Notes: generated by a model from the sequence alone, not told the origin. Counted from the first letter of the stretch, positions 17,540 through 27,248 are shown. The stretch: DNA of 64,000 nucleotides from JBCCXZ01 sp965228005 (GCA_965228005.1 CBDDGV010000004.1:558001-622000), one strand, 5' to 3'. Made by a program: numbers and translations.

Positions 17540-18688
17540 TTATCGGGTGAGCTGCGACCACAGGACGCCGGCTGCAATAGCGGAGCCGAGCACGCCCGCC
17601 ACGTTGGGCGCCATGGCGTGCATCAGCAGGTGGTTGTGCGGGTCTTCTTGCTGGCCGACCATCTGCACCACGCGTGCGGAGTCGGGCACGGCCGACACGC
17701 CGGCGGCGCCGATCAGGGGGTTGATCGGCTCGGAGGACATGAGGTTCATCAGCTTGGCGAACAGCACCCCTCCCGCGGTGGCGATGGCAAACGCGACCGC
17801 GCCCAGGACGAAGATCAAGATCGACTCGCGGGTCAGGAAGTGGTCGGCGCTGGTGCTGCAGCCGACGCAGAAACCCAGCAGGATGGTGATGATGTCGATC
17901 AGCGCCGTGCGGGCGGTGTTGGCCAGCCGCTCGGCGACGGTGCACTCGCGGAGGAGGTTGCCGAAGAACAGCATGCCGATGAGCACGATGGCGCCGGGGG
18001 CGAGCAGCGTGCAGATGAGGAAGGCGGCGATGGGGAAGACGATCCGCTCGCGTCGGGTGACGTAGCGGGGGGGCTTCATGCGGATGAGCCGCTCCTCGCG
18101 GGTGGTGAGCAGCTTCATGATGGGGGGCTGGATCACGGGCACCAGCGCCATGTAGGAGTAGGCGGCGATGGCGATGGCCCCGAGCAGCGTGGGCGCCAGG
18201 CGCGAGGCGAGGAAAATAGCGGTCGGTCCGTCGGCCCCGCCGATGATGCCGATCGCCCCCGCCTCTTGGGGGGTGAACAGCAGGGCGAGCGCCCCGAGGT
18301 AGGTGAGGAAGACGCCGATCTGCGCAGCGGCGCCCAACAGCACGAGCCTCGGCTTGGAGAGCATCGTCGAGAAGTCGGTCATCGCGCCGATGCCGAGGAA
18401 GATGAGCGGCGGGTAGATTCCCCGCTCGACGCCGAAGTAGAGGTAGCGGAGCACGCTGCCCTCGTCGTAGACGTTGAGCGCCATTCCGGGGACGGTGGGG
18501 ATGTTGCCGACGATGACGCCGAAGCCGATGGGCACCAGGAGGAGCGGCTCGTAGTGCTTGGCGATGGCGAGGTAGATGAAGACCATGCCGATGGCGATCA
18601 TCGCGAGGTTGCCGGCCCCCATGCCTGCGAAGGCGGTGGCCTCGTACAGCTCTCCGGCTTTGGTCGAGAGGAATTCGGTGGTGCTCAT
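17540..18688 (-). CDS. Sodium-pumping decarboxylase beta subunit (OadB/MmdB/GcdB family)
   Basis: A 382-residue polytopic membrane protein. It carries GGADGPTAIFLASRLAP around residue 158, the conserved re-entrant segment whose Asp is essential for Na+ transport and decarboxylation of carboxybiotin in this family, and GIGAMTDFSTMLSKP near residue 125. The family uses the free energy of decarboxylation to export two Na+. The gamma subunit gene ends two bases upstream. The partner alpha subunit could be the MmdA-like protein (19233-20786), the 5S-like protein (27249-28748), or both, so I give no specific gene symbol. Confidence 0.9.
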   Translation of the reverse strand: MSTTEFLSTKAGELYEATAFAGMGAGNLAMIAIGMVFIYLAIAKHYEPLLLVPIGFGVIVGNIPTVPGMALNVYDEGSVLRYLYFGVERGIYPPLIFLGIGAMTDFSTMLSKPRLVLLGAAAQIGVFLTYLGALALLFTPQEAGAIGIIGGADGPTAIFLASRLAPTLLGAIAIAAYSYMALVPVIQPPIMKLLTTREERLIRMKPPRYVTRRERIVFPIAAFLICTLLAPGAIVLIGMLFFGNLLRECTVAERLANTARTALIDIITILLGFCVGCSTSADHFLTRESILIFVLGAVAFAIATAGGVLFAKLMNLMSSEPINPLIGAAGVSAVPDSARVVQMVGQQEDPHNHLLMHAMAPNVAGVLGSAIAAGVLWSQLTR

Positions 18689-18690
18689 GT

Positions 18691-19146
18691 TCAGCCCTTG
18701 CCCCGCGTCTGGATCCTGTGGGAGGCGTGTTGCTTGAGCCGTCCTTCCATGGACCAGCTCTTGTCGTCGGGTGTGAGGTCGCGGGTGCGGACGATGCGGT
18801 GCGGCTTGCGGACCGTGTGGGCCACGACCGCCGCGATGACGGCGAGCACCTCGTCGGGCACCGGTTCGTCCGCCGCGGCCGCCGGGGCCGCCTGGGGTTT
18901 CGGCGGGGCGGTCGTTGCCGCCGCCGCGGCTGCCGTCGCCGCTGCGGCCGCGGCCGTCGCTTTCTCGGGGGCGACCTTTTCGAGCATGCCCATCGCCTTG
19001 GGCAGCAGCCCGATGAACAGGCCCACGAGCAGGAGGGCCGCGAACACGACCAGCAGCCCCATCAAGGCGAGCGTGATGCCCGTGTCTTGAAACAGGGGTT
19101 CCACGTCGAAAGCGGCTAGGATCGGTGGAGGGATTGGGCCGGACAT
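18691..19146 (-). CDS. OadG-family gamma subunit of sodium-pumping decarboxylase
   Basis: A 151-residue protein with one membrane helix (about residues 22-50), then an Ala-rich linker (about 62-95, nearly all Ala, Thr, Pro) and a short charged C-terminal domain. This is the plan of OadG/MmdD subunits, which tie the cytosolic carboxyltransferase and biotin carrier to the beta subunit. The VPDEVLAVIAAVVAHTVRK segment is typical of the C-terminal part in this group. It lies two bases before the beta-subunit gene, so the pair is surely cotranscribed. There is no biotin-accepting lysine motif in it. Confidence 0.82.
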   Translation of the reverse strand: MSGPIPPPILAAFDVEPLFQDTGITLALMGLLVVFAALLLVGLFIGLLPKAMGMLEKVAPEKATAAAAAATAAAAAATTAPPKPQAAPAAAADEPVPDEVLAVIAAVVAHTVRKPHRIVRTRDLTPDDKSWSMEGRLKQHASHRIQTRGKG

Positions 19147-19232
19147 TTTATCAGCGTCTCTCGGCGGTCGGTCGTGGTCGTGGAGGTAAGGTTACGGTGT
19201 TCGACTGGGCTGCCGGCTGGCCGGCGAGTCCG

Positions 19233-20786
19233 CTACAGGGGGATGAGCCCGTGCTTCTTGGCCGGGCGGATGGCGCTCTTGTCGATGCAGTTCCGCAGGG
19301 CGAGCGACACCGCCGCACGCGTCTGGCAGGGGGTGATCACGTCGGTGATCATGCCGTGCGACGCGGCCATGTAGGGCGAGGCGAACTTCGCCCGGTAGTC
19401 GTCGATCAGCTTCTGGCGGGTCGCGGCCTTGTCGGGGTCCTCGGCGAGCTGCTTGCGGTAGAGCACGTCGACGGCGCCCTCGGCGCCCATGACGGCGATC
19501 TCGGCGGTGGGCCAGGCGAACACGGCGTCGGCCCGCAGGTCGCGGCTGCACATCGCGAGGTACGACCCGCCGTAGGCCCGGCGGGTGATGACGGTCACCT
19601 TGGGCACGGTGGCCGACGAGTAGGCGAAGAGCATCTTGGCGCCGTGGCGGATGATGCCGCCCTGCTCCTGCTCGACGCCGGGCATGAAGCCGGGCACGTC
19701 GACCAGGTTCAGGATCGGGATGTTGAACGCGTTGCAGAAGCGGATGAACCGGGCGCCCTTGTCGGAGGCGTCGATGTCCAGCGCTCCGGCTTTGACCATC
19801 GGCTGGTTGGCGATGATGCCCGTCACGATGCCGTCGATCCGGGAGAACCCGACGATGAGGTTCTGGGCGAAGTCGCGGTGCACCTCGAGGAAGCTCTGCG
19901 GGTCGACGATCCGCTCGATAATCTCGAGCATGTCGACGGCCGTCTTGGGGTCCTCGGGGGCGAGGTTGTTCATCTCCGGGTCGGGCTCGAGGTTGATGTC
20001 TGCGACGGGCGCGTGCGGCGGGTTCTCCAGGTTGTTGGGCGGGAGGTAGGAGAGCAGGCTGGCAACGATCTGCAGGGCGTGCTGGTCGTCTTCGGCGATG
20101 AAGTGCACGTTGCCGCTGATGGCCGCGTTGGCCGAAGCGCTGCCGATCTCCTCCATGGTGGCCTCGACGCCGGTCGCTGCCTTGATGACCGACGGCCCGC
20201 AGATGAACATGTTGGCGTTCTCGCGGGTCATGATCAGGAAGTCCATCAGGGCCGGCGAGTAGGCGGCGCCGCCCGCGCAGTTGCCGGCGATGACCGCGAT
20301 CTGCGGCACCTGCCCCGAGAGTGCGACGTTGCGGTAGAAGACCTGCCCGTAGCCGGAGAGCGACTCGACGGCTTCCTGGATGCGGGCCCCGCCGGAGTCG
20401 TTGATCGCGACGAAGGGCATGCCGGTCTCTTGGGCGGCGTCCATCAAGTCGCAGATCTTCTTGGCGTGCCGCTGGCCGAGCGCGCCGCCGCCGACCGTGA
20501 AGTCCTGGCTGAACGCGGCGACGGGTCGTCCTTCGACGCGGCCGATGCCGGTGACGACGCCGTCCCCCGGCATCGACTTGGTCTCCATGCCGAAGTCGTG
20601 GCAGGCGTGGTCGACGTGCATGCCCCACTCTTGGAAGCTGTGCGGGTCGAAGAAGTAGTCGAGCCGTTCGCGGGCGGTCATCAGGCCCTTGGCGTGGCGC
20701 TTGTCGATGCGGTCTTGGCCGCCGCCTAGCAGTGCCGCTTCGCGGCGTTTTTGGAGCTCGTCGAGGAGTGCTTGCTTGATTGGCAT
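19233..20786 (-). CDS. mmdA: Acyl-CoA carboxyltransferase, methylmalonyl-CoA decarboxylase alpha / transcarboxylase 12S type
   Basis: A 517-residue crotonase-fold carboxyltransferase. The two oxyanion segments are SGGARIQEA (about residue 132) and YGGSYLAMCSRDL (about residue 416). It is a paralogue of the PccB encoded at 10474-12006, but the PccB-type GGAYDVM is GGSYLAM here, as I recall from MmdA and 12S proteins. It may remove carboxyl from methylmalonyl-CoA onto biotin, feeding either the Na+ pump genes directly downstream or the 5S-like subunit. The 86-base gap to the gamma gene contains a small GC hairpin. A carboxylase beta role with PccA cannot be excluded. Confidence 0.85.
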   Translation of the reverse strand: MPIKQALLDELQKRREAALLGGGQDRIDKRHAKGLMTARERLDYFFDPHSFQEWGMHVDHACHDFGMETKSMPGDGVVTGIGRVEGRPVAAFSQDFTVGGGALGQRHAKKICDLMDAAQETGMPFVAINDSGGARIQEAVESLSGYGQVFYRNVALSGQVPQIAVIAGNCAGGAAYSPALMDFLIMTRENANMFICGPSVIKAATGVEATMEEIGSASANAAISGNVHFIAEDDQHALQIVASLLSYLPPNNLENPPHAPVADINLEPDPEMNNLAPEDPKTAVDMLEIIERIVDPQSFLEVHRDFAQNLIVGFSRIDGIVTGIIANQPMVKAGALDIDASDKGARFIRFCNAFNIPILNLVDVPGFMPGVEQEQGGIIRHGAKMLFAYSSATVPKVTVITRRAYGGSYLAMCSRDLRADAVFAWPTAEIAVMGAEGAVDVLYRKQLAEDPDKAATRQKLIDDYRAKFASPYMAASHGMITDVITPCQTRAAVSLALRNCIDKSAIRPAKKHGLIPL

Positions 20787-20817
20787 AGGGGGGTTACTCG
20801 CTGCTACAGGGTGTTTC

Positions 20818-21873
20818 TTAAAGGGTCGGCTCGCCGACTCGCGGTGAGCGGAGCCCTAAGGCGTTGATGATCTGCCGCGCGGCCGCCTCGGGCGGCTGGG
20901 CGCCCTCGATCACGGACTCTTCGAGCTGCTCCCGCAGGCCGTTGAGCGCCGGGTGGTCGCGGATGGTGAGTTCGAGGTGGTGGTCCACCAGGGTCCAGAG
21001 CCAACGGAGGTTCTGCCGGCCGCGGCGCTCGCCGAGCCTGCCCGCGGCCGCGAGCGACCGGTGGCGTTGCTCGACCGCGTTCCACACCTCGGCGATGCCG
21101 CTGCCCTCTATCGCGCTGCAGGTGAGCACGGTGGGCACGTCCTCGCTGTGGGCCCGGCCGGAGATCGACTTGAGGGCGACCTCGTACTGGTGGGCGGCGC
21201 GTCGGGCGGCGGCCTGCATCTCGCCGTCGGCTTTGTTGACGGCGATCACGTCGACCAGCTCGAGCAGGCCGCGTTTGATGCCCTGCAGCTCGTCGCCGGC
21301 CCCGGGGAGCATCAGCGCGAGGAAGCAGTCGGTCATGTCGGCGACCATGGTCTCGCTCTGGCCCACGCCGACGGTTTCGACCAGCACGACGTCGTAGCCG
21401 GCCGCCTCGCAGACGAGCATGCTCTCGCGGGTGCGGGCGGCGACGCCTCCGAGCGTGCCCGCCGAGGGGGCCGGGCGGATGTACGCCGCGCCCGAGGCGG
21501 AGAGCTTGGTCATGCGGGTCTTGTCGCCGAGGATGCTGCCGCCGCTCACCCCGCTGGAGGGGTCGACCGCCAGCACCGCCACCCGGTGGCCCTCGCCGAC
21601 CAGGTGCATGCCGAAGGCCTCGATGAAGGTGCTCTTGCCGACGCCGGGGGCGCCGGTGATGCCGACTCGGACCGAGTTGCCGGTGTGGGGCATCAGGCGT
21701 GTGAGGAGTTCTTCGGCGCGGACCTGGTGGTTGGGGTTGCTCGACTCCATGAGCGTCAGCGTGCGGGCCAGCACCGCGACGTCGCGGGCCAGCACGCCAT
21801 CGTAGTGCTGGTCGAGGGTCAGGGTGCGCCGACCGGCGCGGGCGGTCGCGGGTTTAGGCGGCATCTCTGCCAT
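20818..21873 (-). CDS. meaB: Methylmalonyl-CoA mutase-associated GTPase MeaB
   Basis: A 351-residue G3E-type GTPase that guards loading and repair of adenosylcobalamin in methylmalonyl-CoA mutase. The P-loop GAPGVGKST is at residues 74-82, AVDPSS follows at about 105, ETVGVGQSE is the switch region, and NKADGE is the base-specificity motif. The N-terminal helices and C-terminal dimerisation arm are of normal length. It starts three bases after the mutB stop, so the two are tightly coupled, as in many bacteria. Older databases call this family the LAO/AO transport ATPase, a misnomer. Confidence 0.94.
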   Translation of the reverse strand: MAEMPPKPATARAGRRTLTLDQHYDGVLARDVAVLARTLTLMESSNPNHQVRAEELLTRLMPHTGNSVRVGITGAPGVGKSTFIEAFGMHLVGEGHRVAVLAVDPSSGVSGGSILGDKTRMTKLSASGAAYIRPAPSAGTLGGVAARTRESMLVCEAAGYDVVLVETVGVGQSETMVADMTDCFLALMLPGAGDELQGIKRGLLELVDVIAVNKADGEMQAAARRAAHQYEVALKSISGRAHSEDVPTVLTCSAIEGSGIAEVWNAVEQRHRSLAAAGRLGERRGRQNLRWLWTLVDHHLELTIRDHPALNGLREQLEESVIEGAQPPEAAARQIINALGLRSPRVGEPTL

Positions 21874-21876
21874 GGG

Positions 21877-24087
21877 TTACGATCCGCTCCCCGCTGGCGA
21901 CGCCGTGCCCTCGATGTTGATCTCCAACCGGTCCGCCAGCTTGCGGAGCAGGTCGACCGCGGCCTCGCTGATGACCGTCCCCGGACCGAACACGGCCGCG
22001 GCACCCTCTTCGAGCAGCGTAGGAACGTCCTGCGGCGGGATGACCCCGCCGGCGACGATCATGATGTCGTCGCGGCCTTGGGCGGCGAGCTCGTCGCGGA
22101 GCTGCGGCACGAGCACCAGGTGGCCCGCGGCGAGCGAGCTGACGCCGACGATGTGGACATCGCTCTCCACGGCGTGGCGAGCGGTCTCGTCGGGCGTGCG
22201 GAAGAGCGGGCCGATGTCGACGTCGAAGCCCAGGTCGGCGAACGCGGAAGCGATCACCTTCTGGCCGCGGTCGTGGCCGTCCTGGCCCATCTTGGCGACC
22301 AGGATGCGGGGGCGGCGCCCCTCGGCTTCGGCGAACCGGGCCGTGAGTTCTCGGACGAGTTCCACGCTTCCCCCCTGGCCGATCTCGGCCGAGTAGACGC
22401 CCTGCACCGCTCGCACCGGCGCCTCGTAGCGGCCGAACACGTCTTCGAGCGCGCCGCTGATCTCGCCGACGGTCGCCTTGGCCCGGGCCGCGTCGACGGC
22501 GAGCTCCAGCAGGTTGCCGTCCTTAGTGCGGGCGCACTCACGGAGCGCGTTGAGGGCGGCTTCAACCTTCGGCCCGTCGCGTTCTTCGCGGAGGCGTTGG
22601 ATGCTCTCGATCTGCGATTTCCGCACCGCGGTGTTGTCGACCTGCAGGACGTTGATGTCGTCCTCCTGCTTGAGCCGGTGCTGGTTGACGCCGATCACCG
22701 GCTGCAGGCCGCCGTCGATGCGGGCCTGGGTGCGGGCGGAGGCCTCCTCGATGCGCATCTTGGGGATGCCCTCCTGGATGGCCTTGGTCATGCCGCCCAG
22801 TTCTTCCACCTCCTGGATGTGGCTGTAGGTGCGGGCCGCCAGGTCGTGGGTAAGCCGCTCCAGGTAGTAGCTGCCGCCCCAAGGGTCGACCACGTCGCAG
22901 GTGTCGGTCTCCTGCTGGAGGAACAGCTGCGTGTTGCGGGCGATGCGGGCGGAGAAGTCGGTCGGCAGGGCGAGGGCCTCGTCCAACGCGTTGGTGTGCA
23001 GCGACTGGGTGTGCCCGTGCACGGCGGCCATCGCTTCGAGGCAGGTGCGGACAACGTTGTTGTAGACGTCCTGGGCGGTGAGGCTCCAGCCGCTGGTCTG
23101 GCTGTGGGTGCGGAGCGACAGGCTCTTGGGGTTCTTGGGCTCGAACTTGGCGATCAGCTTGGCCCAGATCATGCGGGCCGCACGCATCTTGGCGACCTCC
23201 ATGAAGTAGTTCATGCCGATGCCCCAGAAGAACGAGAGCCGGGGGCAGAACGCGTCGACGTTGAGCCCGGTCTGCACGCCGGTGCGGACGTACTCCAGGC
23301 CGTCGGCGAGCGTGTAGGCGAGCTCGAGGTCGGCCGTGGCGCCGGCCTCCTGCATGTGGTAGCCGCTGATGCTGATGCTGTTGAACTTCGGCATGTAGCG
23401 GCTGGTGTACCCGAAGATGTCCGCGATGATCCGCATGCTCGGTTCGGGCGGGTAGATGTACGTGTTGCGGACCATGAACTCCTTGAGGATGTCGTTCTGG
23501 ATCGTGCCGGCGAGGCGTTCGCGCTCGACGCCCTGCTCCTCGGCGGCGACGATGTAGAGCGCCATCACGGGCAGCACGGCGCCGTTCATGGTCATCGACA
23601 CGCTCATGCGGTCGAGCGGGATGCCGTCGAACAGGGTCCGCATATCGTAGATGCTGTCTATCGCCACGCCGGCCATGCCGACGTCGCCCGAGACGCGGGG
23701 GTGGTCGGAGTCGTAGCCGCGATGGGTGGCGAGGTCGAAGGCGATGCTGAGGCCCTTCTGCCCCGCGGCGAGGTTGCGGCGGTAGAAGGCGTTGGACTCT
23801 TTGGACGTGGAGAACCCGGCGTACTGCCGCACGGTCCAGGGGCGCTGGACGTACATCGTGGCGTATGGCCCGCGGAGGAACGGGGCGATGCCGGGCATGG
23901 TGTCGAGGTGGTCGACGCCCTCGAGGTCGGCGCCGGTGTAGAGGCCCTGCACGTCGATCTGCTCGGCGGTCTTCCAAGCGAGTTCGGCGGCGGGCTTGCC
24001 GAGGGCTGCCTCCCACGCGGCGGGGTCGGGCGACTGGCCCTTGTCCGATTCGAGCGGGGTTTCTGCAAAGTTGACAGAGATACTCAT
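21877..24087 (-). CDS. mutB: Methylmalonyl-CoA mutase large (catalytic) subunit
   Basis: A 736-residue adenosylcobalamin enzyme interconverting methylmalonyl-CoA and succinyl-CoA. The TIM-barrel substrate domain holds GLSIAFDLATHRGYDSDHP near residue 115, and the C-terminal cobalamin domain has the base-off motif DGHDRG with the cobalt-ligand His605. I start at MSISVNF: this ATG overlaps the mutA stop (ATGA on the minus strand), which indicates translational coupling; the longer frame to 24144 reads through mutA. Its product succinyl-CoA enters the TCA cycle. The reverse reaction would supply methylmalonyl-CoA for propionyl-CoA formation. Confidence 0.95.
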   Translation of the reverse strand: MSISVNFAETPLESDKGQSPDPAAWEAALGKPAAELAWKTAEQIDVQGLYTGADLEGVDHLDTMPGIAPFLRGPYATMYVQRPWTVRQYAGFSTSKESNAFYRRNLAAGQKGLSIAFDLATHRGYDSDHPRVSGDVGMAGVAIDSIYDMRTLFDGIPLDRMSVSMTMNGAVLPVMALYIVAAEEQGVERERLAGTIQNDILKEFMVRNTYIYPPEPSMRIIADIFGYTSRYMPKFNSISISGYHMQEAGATADLELAYTLADGLEYVRTGVQTGLNVDAFCPRLSFFWGIGMNYFMEVAKMRAARMIWAKLIAKFEPKNPKSLSLRTHSQTSGWSLTAQDVYNNVVRTCLEAMAAVHGHTQSLHTNALDEALALPTDFSARIARNTQLFLQQETDTCDVVDPWGGSYYLERLTHDLAARTYSHIQEVEELGGMTKAIQEGIPKMRIEEASARTQARIDGGLQPVIGVNQHRLKQEDDINVLQVDNTAVRKSQIESIQRLREERDGPKVEAALNALRECARTKDGNLLELAVDAARAKATVGEISGALEDVFGRYEAPVRAVQGVYSAEIGQGGSVELVRELTARFAEAEGRRPRILVAKMGQDGHDRGQKVIASAFADLGFDVDIGPLFRTPDETARHAVESDVHIVGVSSLAAGHLVLVPQLRDELAAQGRDDIMIVAGGVIPPQDVPTLLEEGAAAVFGPGTVISEAAVDLLRKLADRLEINIEGTASPAGSGS

Positions 24088-26177
24088 GACGCGAGTACGC
24101 CCTCCTCTTCCAGGAGGCCCTGCAGCGTGCCGAGCACGTCGCAAGACATGTAAATGAATCGGTCGACGCCGGCGGCTCGCCAGGCCTCTTCGTTATCGCC
24201 GGGGCGGCCGGCGAGGATGACGGTCCGGGCGCCGGCTTCTTTGAGCTTCGGGGCCGCGGCCGGGACGAATTCGGTGTAGAGCTTGTCGGACGAGCAGATC
24301 ACGGCGATCGAGGCGCCGCTCTGCTTGAAGGCTTCTGCCGCCTGGTCGGCCTCGGCGAAGCCGTCGTTGGTGACGACTTCGAAGCCGCCGGCCTCGAAGA
24401 AGTTCTTCGAGTACGTGGCCCGGGCGGTGTGGTGCGCGACCGAACCGAGGTTTGCCAGGAAGACCGCGGGCCGCTTGCCCGAAGATTCTTGCCGCTGATC
24501 GGTCGCGTCGCGGAGCGCCTCGAACGGGCCGGCGAGGCTCAGTTCTTGGATCGGCTCGATCGTGGTCGAGGAGCTGTGGAAACCGAGCGCCGCGGCGAGC
24601 TGGCCTGTGGTGGCGCCACGGCCGGCTGCGTCGACGGAGGCGGCGGTCATGCTGCCGCCGGAGAGGTCCACCGCCAGCGAGTCGTCGCGGGCGGACGCGA
24701 CCCTCTTCGCCGCTTCCTGTTGCAGAGCGGCCGGGTCGGGCGCCGGGCGGTCGAGCTTCTCCTCGGCGAGGTTGGGGAACTCGCTCACTCCGGTGATGCC
24801 CTCTTTCCGCTTGGCGATGTCCTTGGCGCGGGGGGCGAAGGATTGGGCGATCCGCTCGGCGGCCCAGCCGCTCTCGAGGACCGCGAGCATGCCGCCGTTG
24901 CTCTCCACTTCTTGGAACACCGCCCAGGACTTGTGGGCCAGGTCGTCGGTGACATTCTCCAGGAACCAGCTTCCGCCGGCGGGGTCGATCACGCGGTGCA
25001 GGTGCGACTCGGCCTCGAGGATGAGCGCCGTGTTGCGGGCGACGCGGCGGCTGAAGTCGTTCGGCTCGCCGAGGGCCGCGTCGAATGGGACGGAGGTGAT
25101 GACCTCGGCCCCGGCGATGGCCGCGGCGAAGACGCCGACGGTGTTGCGGAGCAGGTTGACGTAGGGGTCGCGGCGGGTGAGCACGCGGTCGCTGAGCTGG
25201 GCGTGCAGGTGCATGCCGCCGGCCTCGGGCGAGCCGCCGCAGGCCTCGACCACCCGCGACCAGAGCTTGCGGCCGGCGCGGAGCTTGACGATCGACATGA
25301 AGTGGTGCGTGCCGACGCGGACCTTGAACAGGATCTGGTTCGCCGCGTCGTCGACGCTCATGCCGGCGTCGGTCATCGCCCGCAGGTAGGCGACCGCCGT
25401 GGACATGGCGAAGGCGTTGTTGATCGCGGCGTCGGCGCCGGCGTGGTGGTAGATCGAGGTGTCGACGACGACTGACTTCACCTTCGGGTAGTTCGCGGAG
25501 GTCCAGGCGGCGAGGTCGGCCATCTGGGCGAGGGCGTCGCCGACCGGCAGGGGGAGCGACCCCTCGCGGGCGAGCGTGCCGAGCGGGTCGGCGCCGAAGG
25601 CTCCCTGCGCTTCGTCGGCGGGCGTGCCGCGGCGTTGCCAGAGCGCTGCGAGCTGGGCGGCGGCGGGCAGGAACGCGGCCCCGGGGTCGAGCCCGACCCC
25701 GGCGAGCGCCAGGTCGACGCCCTCCAGTGCGATGTCGAGGTCGTCGACCGTGTAGGCCATCAGGCCGCCGGTTCCGGCGGCTTCACCCTGGTCGGGGTCC
25801 AAGCCGCTCTTGGCGGCGGCGTCGAGCACGAGTTGCAGCGAGCGGACGCCGCCTTCGAGGTCGGCGATCGCGGCGCGGCAGGCCTCTGCCGGCCGGGGCG
25901 TGGCGTACTCCTGGCGGAGGTCCCAGCCGCCGGCGGTGTTGCCCGCCGCGGTGGCCCCGCGGACGAAGGGGCGTTGGCCCGGCAGCCCCGACGCGTCGGG
26001 CCCTCCCGGGAGGTCGGCCCGGGTGTAGAGCGGCTGCAGCTCGATGCCCTCGTAGGTGCGGCTGACGAGCTTCTTCTCGAACGACGCGCCGTTGAGCGAG
26101 GCCTCTGCGACCTGACGCCACTGGTCGTACTCGACCGGGGGGAAGTCGTCTTGGATCGTAAACGCCGGGGAACTCAT
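24084..26177 (-). CDS. mutA: Methylmalonyl-CoA mutase small subunit
   Basis: A 697-residue paralogue of MutB that forms the heterodimer but does not bind cobalamin. The barrel is recognisable (HHFMSIVKLRAGRKLWSRVVE around residue 305), while the C-terminal flavodoxin-like domain lacks the DxHxxG cobalt ligand: the matching place reads LGSVAHHTARAT. This loss is normal for the small subunit. A Gly/Ala-rich stretch near residues 130-150 fits its looser conservation. Its stop overlaps the mutB start by four bases. The epimerase gene lies 68 bases upstream. Confidence 0.92.
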   Translation of the reverse strand: MSSPAFTIQDDFPPVEYDQWRQVAEASLNGASFEKKLVSRTYEGIELQPLYTRADLPGGPDASGLPGQRPFVRGATAAGNTAGGWDLRQEYATPRPAEACRAAIADLEGGVRSLQLVLDAAAKSGLDPDQGEAAGTGGLMAYTVDDLDIALEGVDLALAGVGLDPGAAFLPAAAQLAALWQRRGTPADEAQGAFGADPLGTLAREGSLPLPVGDALAQMADLAAWTSANYPKVKSVVVDTSIYHHAGADAAINNAFAMSTAVAYLRAMTDAGMSVDDAANQILFKVRVGTHHFMSIVKLRAGRKLWSRVVEACGGSPEAGGMHLHAQLSDRVLTRRDPYVNLLRNTVGVFAAAIAGAEVITSVPFDAALGEPNDFSRRVARNTALILEAESHLHRVIDPAGGSWFLENVTDDLAHKSWAVFQEVESNGGMLAVLESGWAAERIAQSFAPRAKDIAKRKEGITGVSEFPNLAEEKLDRPAPDPAALQQEAAKRVASARDDSLAVDLSGGSMTAASVDAAGRGATTGQLAAALGFHSSSTTIEPIQELSLAGPFEALRDATDQRQESSGKRPAVFLANLGSVAHHTARATYSKNFFEAGGFEVVTNDGFAEADQAAEAFKQSGASIAVICSSDKLYTEFVPAAAPKLKEAGARTVILAGRPGDNEEAWRAAGVDRFIYMSCDVLGTLQGLLEEEGVLAS

Positions 26178-26245
26178 CGGTGAACCCTTCCCGGTTATCT
26201 TGCGGTGCTGCTGCGATTATGGGAGCGGTCTGCGCGTCGGCCGGG

Positions 26246-26659
26246 TTAGTGGCCGGCGGGTTCGCAGAGCTCGGTGAGCACGCCGTGGGTGCTCTTGGGG
26301 TGCATGAACGCGATCTTCATGTTGTGGGCGCCGGTGCGGGGCGTCTCGTCGATCATCCGGAGGCCGGCCTCTTTGATCTGGTCGATCCGCTCCTGGATGT
26401 CCTGCACCGTGAAGGCCAGGTGGTGCAGGCCCTCGCCGCGCTTCTCGAGGAACTTCGCCACGGGGCTGTCTTCCTCGGTCGGTTCGAGCAGTTCGAGGCG
26501 GACCGACTCGACCTTGAAGAAGGCGACGCGCACCTTCTGGGTCGGCACGTCTTCGAAGCCCTCGAACTCGGCGCCGAGCACGTCCTCGTAGAACGGGCGT
26601 TGCTCGTCGATCGAGCGGACGGCGATCCCCACGTGGTTGAGCGCTTTGGCGGTTTCCAT
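26246..26659 (-). CDS. mce: Methylmalonyl-CoA epimerase
   Basis: A 137-residue vicinal-oxygen-chelate enzyme that interconverts (S)- and (R)-methylmalonyl-CoA, needed because carboxylases make the S form and the mutase uses the R form. Two beta-alpha-beta-beta-beta repeats are visible: LNHVGIAV with the metal ligand His9, and LHHLAFTV with the second His near residue 84; LTELCEP near the end gives the acidic ligand. MHPKSTHGVL is typical of the family. A GAAGGAGAAAAC sequence precedes the ATG and is a good ribosome binding site. Its place between the biotin carrier and the mutase genes fits. Confidence 0.93.
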   Translation of the reverse strand: METAKALNHVGIAVRSIDEQRPFYEDVLGAEFEGFEDVPTQKVRVAFFKVESVRLELLEPTEEDSPVAKFLEKRGEGLHHLAFTVQDIQERIDQIKEAGLRMIDETPRTGAHNMKIAFMHPKSTHGVLTELCEPAGH

Positions 26660-26748
26660 GGTTTTCTCCTTCTGTGCGGGGCCGGCCCTTGCTGCGGCCG
26701 GGACCCTCGGCGGGGCCGCCGGGCCCTCTTGGCGGCCTGGCGTGTGCG

Positions 26749-27180
26749 CTATTCGAACTCGACGAGCACCTGCTTCACCTGCACCGCGTCGCCGGGGCCG
26801 GCGTTGATGGCCGCGACCGTGCCGTCGATCTGCGAGGTGATGACCGTTTCCATCTTCATGGCCTCGACCACCAGCAGCACGTCGTTCTCTTTGACGGTCT
26901 GGCCGACCGAGGCCTCGACGCGGACGACGACGCCCGAGATGGGGCTGCGGAGGGCCTTGGATTCGTCGACCGGGCCGCCACCGGACGGGGCCGCGGCGGG
27001 GGCCTTCGGGGCGCGTGACGCCGAAGCGGCCTGGGAGCGTGCCGCGGAGGCCGCGGCTGCTTGAGACGCTGCCGCCGCCGCCGACACCGGGCGTGCCGGG
27101 CCGGTCGCCGCGAGGCCATCGTCCAGCACTTCGACGTCGACTTCGTACTCTTTGCCGTCGATGGTCAGTCTCAGTTTCAA
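26749..27180 (-). CDS. Biotin carrier protein (1.3S / decarboxylase biotin subunit type)
   Basis: A 143-residue protein with an N-terminal strand segment (MKLRLTIDGKEYEVDVEVL), an Ala/Ser-rich flexible linker at about residues 30-70, and a biotinyl domain whose acceptor Lys109 sits in EAMKMET. PISGVVVRVEASVGQTV opens the domain. This is the build of transcarboxylase 1.3S and of MmdC. It is a separate protein, unlike PccA where the carrier is fused. It lies directly downstream of the 5S-like gene and probably serves both carboxyltransferases of the run, 5S-like and MmdA-like. It needs BirA. Confidence 0.88.
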   Translation of the reverse strand: MKLRLTIDGKEYEVDVEVLDDGLAATGPARPVSAAAAASQAAAASAARSQAASASRAPKAPAAAPSGGGPVDESKALRSPISGVVVRVEASVGQTVKENDVLLVVEAMKMETVITSQIDGTVAAINAGPGDAVQVKQVLVEFE

Positions 27181-27248
27181 GCTCTACTCCCTGGGCGTTT
27201 GTGGTCCGCGGTTGCAACTCGGTTGTGGGGGACGGTCCGACGGGGCAT

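Noticed and set aside
15337..17550. 737-residue plus-strand open frame antisense to pta
   Set aside because: Same shadow pattern; pta on the minus strand has full-length family features.
20953..24153. 1066-residue plus-strand open frame antisense to meaB and mutB
   Set aside because: It is a GC-rich shadow. Its residues (Val-Asp-Glu-His-Arg-Gly) reflect reverse-complement codons of the real genes, which have clear motifs.
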